DNA of 64,000 bases. Origin: Acidobacteriota bacterium. GTDB lineage: Bacteria > Acidobacteriota > Blastocatellia > Pyrinomonadales > Pyrinomonadaceae. Positions 61,040 to 64,000 of this stretch are shown here, in pieces. The position numbers and the translations under genes were made by a program. Within the stretch, counting starts at the first letter, position 1. Every line of letters starts with the position of its first letter. The notes under the pieces were generated by a model that was not told the origin of the DNA, did no database searches, and saw nothing but the letters and a program-made list of their open reading frames with translations. The stretch spans positions 148,792 to 212,791 of the forward strand of contig JAFAZX010000083.1 in assembly GCA_019239425.1 (NCBI GenBank), given 5' to 3'.

Positions 61040-61489
61040 TCAGCCCGCCGTCGCCGACGCGGACGCACTCGCCTCCGACACCTCGCGGACGACCTCGGCC
61101 GTCTCGCGCTCCCTGGCGTACTTCGCGATGTCCGCGAGCGCGACGATGCCGCAGCAGGAGCCAGAGGCGTCCACGACGGGCACGCGCCTGATCTGCTTCT
61201 CCTCCAGCAGGCGGCAGCACTCGTCGAGCGGCGTGTCGGGCCTGACGGTGACGCACGGCGTCGTCATACACTCCGAGGCCTTCAACGTCAGCGGGTTGGT
61301 TCCCTTCGCCACCGTCCGGCAGACGATGTCGCGGTCGGTGATGACGCCGACCGGCCTCTTGTTCGACGCGCTCTCGACGACCGGGATTTCGCCGCAGTCG
61401 TTCTCGACCATCAACTCCGCGACACGTTGCAGCGTCGTGTCCGGCGTGCAGCACGCCGGGTCGGGCGTCATGACGTCTTTCACTTCCAT
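61040..61489 (-). CDS. CBS-domain pair protein
   Basis: The product has 149 residues from ATG 61489 with GGAGGAG upstream. Two CBS domains are seen: MTPDPACCTPDTTLQRVAEL to RPVGVITDRDIVCRTVAKG (about 7-65), and MTTPCVTVRPDTPLDECCRL to CCGIVALADIAKYARE (about 75-130). CBS pairs bind adenine nucleotides and regulate partners. The tail is Ala/Ser-rich (SEASASASATAG). Several cysteine pairs (ACC, ECC, SCC) are notable for this family. Confidence 0.9.
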   Translation of the reverse strand: MEVKDVMTPDPACCTPDTTLQRVAELMVENDCGEIPVVESASNKRPVGVITDRDIVCRTVAKGTNPLTLKASECMTTPCVTVRPDTPLDECCRLLEEKQIRRVPVVDASGSCCGIVALADIAKYARERETAEVVREVSEASASASATAG

Positions 61490-61563
61490 GTCTCTCCTCC
61501 TTCACCTCCACTCTTAAAATCCATCCGGGCCTTGAGAGGAACCGAAGCCGGGCAAGCCCTTTC

Positions 61564-61863
61564 CTAACGGCCGCGCCGCACCCTGCGCCCGCGCGGCGTG
61601 TGCCGCTTGACCGCGCGTTTGCCGCGGCCGGGCGAGCGTCGCTGCACTGCCTTCGGCGCTTTGCGGCCGCGCCCCTTGCCGCCGTCGAGGATGCCGGCGT
61701 TAGGGTTGAAGGGGGGCGTCGGCAATGTGACGCTGCCGACGCGGCGCCCTTGCCTGACGCGGTAGAGGCCGACGCTTTGACCTCTCGCCGGCGCGGGCGA
61801 CACGAGGAAGAGGACGCACAGCACGCCGAACGCCGCGGCCACGTTTTTGAGTCGTCTATGCAA
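61564..61863 (-). CDS. Small secreted Arg/Lys/Gly-rich protein
   Basis: The product has 99 residues from TTG 61863, which has AAGGAG 7 nt upstream. A signal peptide (AAAFGVLCVLFLVSPAPARG) precedes a short domain (VGLYRVRQGRRVGSVTLPTP) and a strongly basic tail (KRAVKRHTPRGRRVRRGR). The function is unknown; a nucleic-acid or polyanion-binding tail is possible. It starts 20 nt after the kinase-like secreted gene and is probably co-transcribed. Confidence 0.65.
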   Translation of the reverse strand: MHRRLKNVAAAFGVLCVLFLVSPAPARGQSVGLYRVRQGRRVGSVTLPTPPFNPNAGILDGGKGRGRKAPKAVQRRSPGRGKRAVKRHTPRGRRVRRGR

Positions 61864-61883
61864 CCGAGCACTCCTTCATCTGC

Positions 61884-62906
61884 TCACCTCACCGAGGCCG
61901 CGCGCGCCGGGATGCCGGACAGCTCTTCGATCCTGCCCCTCACGGCAGCGGTCAGTGTCTGTATGTCTTCGGGCGAATAGTTGGCGGCGCGGAAGGCGTC
62001 CGCGATCTGCCTGTCGGAGAGCTTCGAGAGGAGCCCCGCGATCCAGCGCGCCTCGTCCACGCGGATGTCGTCGAAGAGGTCTTGGCGCTTCCCTTTGTAG
62101 AAGAGGTAGACCTGCCCGCCCTTCACGTCTTCGAGGAAGGCGTCCTTCGCGTAGTCCTCGGGGTCGTTCCGGTTGCGCCGGATGCGCCACAGCCCCGGCA
62201 CGTCGAGCTTCACGCGCCCGAAGGTCGCGCCGAGGTCGCTCACGATGTAGCGCAGCTCGCCCTGCCCGCCGCTCGCGCGCGGCACGTAGAGAATCTTGTT
62301 GTTCGTGTCCTTGATGTCCCAGTTGTTGAGGAGCGACATCAACACGACGAGCCCCTTCAGCTCCTTCGTGTTGACGAAGGGGTTCTCCGCCCACTTCCAC
62401 TCGTCGAGCCGGCGGACGCCCTCGGGCCGCGCCTCGAAGCGGACGTTTGCGAAGCCGCCGCCCTGACACCGCTCGAACTCCTTGCCGGGGTCGGGCGCGC
62501 CCTCTACAACCACGCACGGCGCGAGGTAGTTGATCTCGGTCATGTAGCCGACCGCCCACACGAGCCGCACGGCCGCCGTCTCGGCCTGCGCCTCCTTGCC
62601 GAGCTTCGCGACCCACACCCGCCCCGCGGCGTCCTTCACGCGGAACTTCTTCGAGTAGCCGCCCGTCTCGTCCTTGACGAAGGTGACGCGGCTCAGGTCG
62701 GGCTTCATCTCCTCGCCGCCCGGCCCCGCGAAGAGGTCGCGCGCGGGCAGGTCGTCCGGCGCCCTCCAGAGGACGGGGACGCCCGCCGGGCGCGGCTTCC
62801 TGTCCTTCTTATCCTCCTTATCCTCGGCCCCGGCCGTGAGCGAACTCAGAATTAAGAGAGCGAGCGCCGTGGCGACCAGCCTCAGAGTCTTACTGCGGTC
62901 GAGCAT
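61884..62906 (-). CDS. Secreted protein with atypical-kinase (HipA/CotH/Fam20-like) motifs
   Basis: The product has 340 residues from ATG 62906. A signal peptide ends near SLTAGAEDK. The central region reads like a split kinase site: RVWVAKLGKEAQAETAAVRL (Lys), LLNNWDIKDTNNKILYV (catalytic Asp and metal-binding Asn) and RYIVSDLGATFGRVKLD (DLG in place of DFG). This order and spacing resemble HipA, CotH and Fam20 kinases, some of which act outside the cytoplasm. The assignment is inferred from motifs only. A binding protein with a kinase-like fold is the alternative. It leads a possible operon with the basic secreted protein and the CBS protein. Confidence 0.7.
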   Translation of the reverse strand: MLDRSKTLRLVATALALLILSSLTAGAEDKEDKKDRKPRPAGVPVLWRAPDDLPARDLFAGPGGEEMKPDLSRVTFVKDETGGYSKKFRVKDAAGRVWVAKLGKEAQAETAAVRLVWAVGYMTEINYLAPCVVVEGAPDPGKEFERCQGGGFANVRFEARPEGVRRLDEWKWAENPFVNTKELKGLVVLMSLLNNWDIKDTNNKILYVPRASGGQGELRYIVSDLGATFGRVKLDVPGLWRIRRNRNDPEDYAKDAFLEDVKGGQVYLFYKGKRQDLFDDIRVDEARWIAGLLSKLSDRQIADAFRAANYSPEDIQTLTAAVRGRIEELSGIPARAASVR

Positions 62907-63228
62907 GTTCGTGTCACTTCCTCTGTAAACGAAAGACGCCGGCCGACAGCGCAGCGGCGACCAACGCCACCGGTGCCGCCGGCCGGCATCAAACTGTGTT
63001 CTGGCCCTCGACCTTCCGGGTTGCTCGCAGTCTGTTTACTCGCTGCGACGACCGGGCGGGCGTACTGGATGCCCGACACGGAGCAACAGCCGTACCAAGC
63101 CGGTCGGAGGCACGCGCTCTCGAATGTTCAGTAGTTTACAGAGGCGTCGTGGGGGTCGAGCCGTACTCTATACGTACCCGCCGTCTCGGACACTGATAAA
63201 GTTTCGTCCAGAGTCGGCGGCACTTCAC
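62907..63228. other. 322-bp intergenic region
   Basis: No gene is seen. An imperfect GC-rich hairpin (GCCGGCCGA with CCGGCCGGC, 62939-62989) lies at the left, just before the kinase-like gene, and the rest shows no clear signal. Confidence 0.4.
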
Positions 63229-63390
63229 TCACTTCGTGGCCGGGGTCTTAACGTTGATGTCCACCTCATGCTTCCCGCCGCCGCCGAAGATGCTCCCGCG
63301 GAAGAAGAGCAGCACCGCGATCACCACGATCAGGAAGATGACCACAATCGCCACCACGCCCGTGTTCGAGCCGCCGCCGTCGTCACCCAT
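63229..63390 (-). CDS. Small single-pass membrane peptide (53 residues)
   Basis: ATG 63390 has GGAGATT upstream. The peptide starts MGDDGGGSNTG, then one hydrophobic helix (VVAIVVIFLIVVIAVLLFF), then FRGSIFGGGGKHEVDINVKT and a short Pro-Ala-Thr-Lys tail. The layout is an outer Gly/Asp-rich end, one membrane span and a short polar tail. I recall many similar small proteins in soil bacteria with no function assigned. It is isolated, in the opposite direction to the gene at 63767. Confidence 0.7.
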   Translation of the reverse strand: MGDDGGGSNTGVVAIVVIFLIVVIAVLLFFRGSIFGGGGKHEVDINVKTPATK

Positions 63391-63766
63391 AATCGAATCT
63401 CCTCTCGTCTGAGTTCAGCCTTCCGGCGGCGTCGGGAGTGCGCGCCGCCGGTTACGATAGTTCTGTACAGTCGGGTACGAGCTTAACACTCGTAATCACT
63501 TCCGCGTTCCGCCGCGGGCCGATGTTTAACCTTCGGTGTGCGGAAAAGAATAGTTCTGTAACAACCCCTGCGGTATAGTCCGCGCCACACGACAGTCCCG
63601 AAAGGTTCAAAGTACCGAACACGTCAGCGCCCGTGCGGGGGTGCCGGCGGGACCCGTCTTCGCCGGAAGGCCGGGAGAGCCTGCGCATTGCCCCGCGCGC
63701 GCCTTCAGACGGCCCTCCAAGTATTCGCCCATTTCACAAGGTTAGGGATCTCAGGAGGACATTTGT
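63391..63766. other. 376-bp region between divergent genes
   Basis: No gene is seen. It must hold both promoters. A GC-rich, hairpin-capable stretch (GGTGCCGGCGGGACCCGTC, GCCGGAAGGCCGGGAG) at 63630-63690 may be part of the leader of the gene at 63767. Confidence 0.4.
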
Positions 63767-64000
63767 ATGCGAAAGATCACCCTCGCGCTGGCGGCCCTCG
63801 TCGTCATTGCCGCGACCGTCTCGGAGGCGAAAGCCGATGAGGTCTTTATCTCCGGCTTTACCAACGGCTGCTTCGGGGCGGCCTGCGCCCCCGGCGCGAC
63901 GGCCACCTCGGGCGGGCTGACCTACAGCAACTCGACCTTCCAGGGGACGACCGCCAACGGCTTCCGCGCCATCGGCGGCAACCCCAACCCGGGGTCGAAC
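63767..64000 (+). CDS. Secreted protein, N-terminus only
   Basis: The frame opens at ATG 63767 with AGGAGG 8 nt upstream and is still open at the right edge (78 codons). A signal peptide (KITLALAALVVIAATVSEAK) precedes a beta-rich start (DEVFISGFTNGCFGAACAPG; ATSGGLTYSNSTFQGTTANG). This looks like the beginning of an anchored or secreted beta-sandwich protein of the kind found with PEP-CTERM-type signals, but the C-terminus is outside the window. Confidence 0.7.
   Translation, partial: MRKITLALAALVVIAATVSEAKADEVFISGFTNGCFGAACAPGATATSGGLTYSNSTFQGTTANGFRAIGGNPNPGSN

Overview
The window looks like a chromosomal segment of a high-GC Acidobacteriota bacterium, probably of the Blastocatellia type. 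This placement is inferred from family content, not from a marker gene. The pointers are an ADOP-type (MacB-like) permease with its PadR regulator, an Oar-like TonB-dependent receptor, a CRTAC1/ASPIC-UnbV protein, two ECF sigma factor-Ser/Thr kinase pairs, and many secreted proteins of unknown function. No rRNA, tRNA, CRISPR array, transposase or phage gene was seen.

Left end (1-7.8 kb, all minus strand): a cluster that looks like ribosomal-peptide (RiPP) maturation. In transcription order it holds a prolyl-hydroxylase-like 2OG-Fe(II) oxygenase, a peptide with twelve P-[IV]-[PT]-E-[IV]-A-P repeats, a large hairpin, a B12-type radical SAM protein with a CX7CX2C cluster motif, a 983-residue phosphoribosyltransferase/AMMECR1/alpha-toroid fusion, a 77-residue DUF1843-like peptide, and a radical SAM/SPASM maturase that runs off the window. 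This is the best candidate for an undescribed system.

7.8-28.7 kb: a periplasmic cupin and lipoprotein pair, an SseB-like protein, a CRTAC1 protein, an Oar-like outer-membrane receptor, a giant alpha-2-macroglobulin with a thioester motif, a secreted Ig-repeat pectate lyase, and a lone B12-binding radical SAM protein. 28.7-43.3 kb: the PadR/ADOP operon with two operator dyads, an amino-acid permease and a POT peptide transporter, the first sigma/kinase pair, a Calx-beta/DUF4214 secreted protein, an Hsp70/YegD-like chaperone and a MocR regulator. 43.5-56.1 kb: mostly small exported metabolic or unknown proteins and the second sigma/kinase pair.

56.1-61.0 kb: nine small unrelated genes, all on the minus strand. 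Four imperfect palindromes of the integron attC type follow genes here, and the stop codons of three of those genes lie in the TAAC/TGAC core or TAAC box. No integrase is visible, so this resembles a cluster of attC sites lacking an integrase (CALIN). 61.0-64.0 kb: CBS-pair protein, a basic secreted protein, a secreted protein with atypical-kinase motifs, a 53-residue membrane peptide and the start of a secreted protein.

Two copies of a MITE-like element of about 215 bp, in opposite orientation, lie at 38.05-38.27 and 46.04-46.25 kb. Most other long reading frames in this GC-rich DNA are antisense shadows and were left out. Family names are from recall of motifs; no searches were run.
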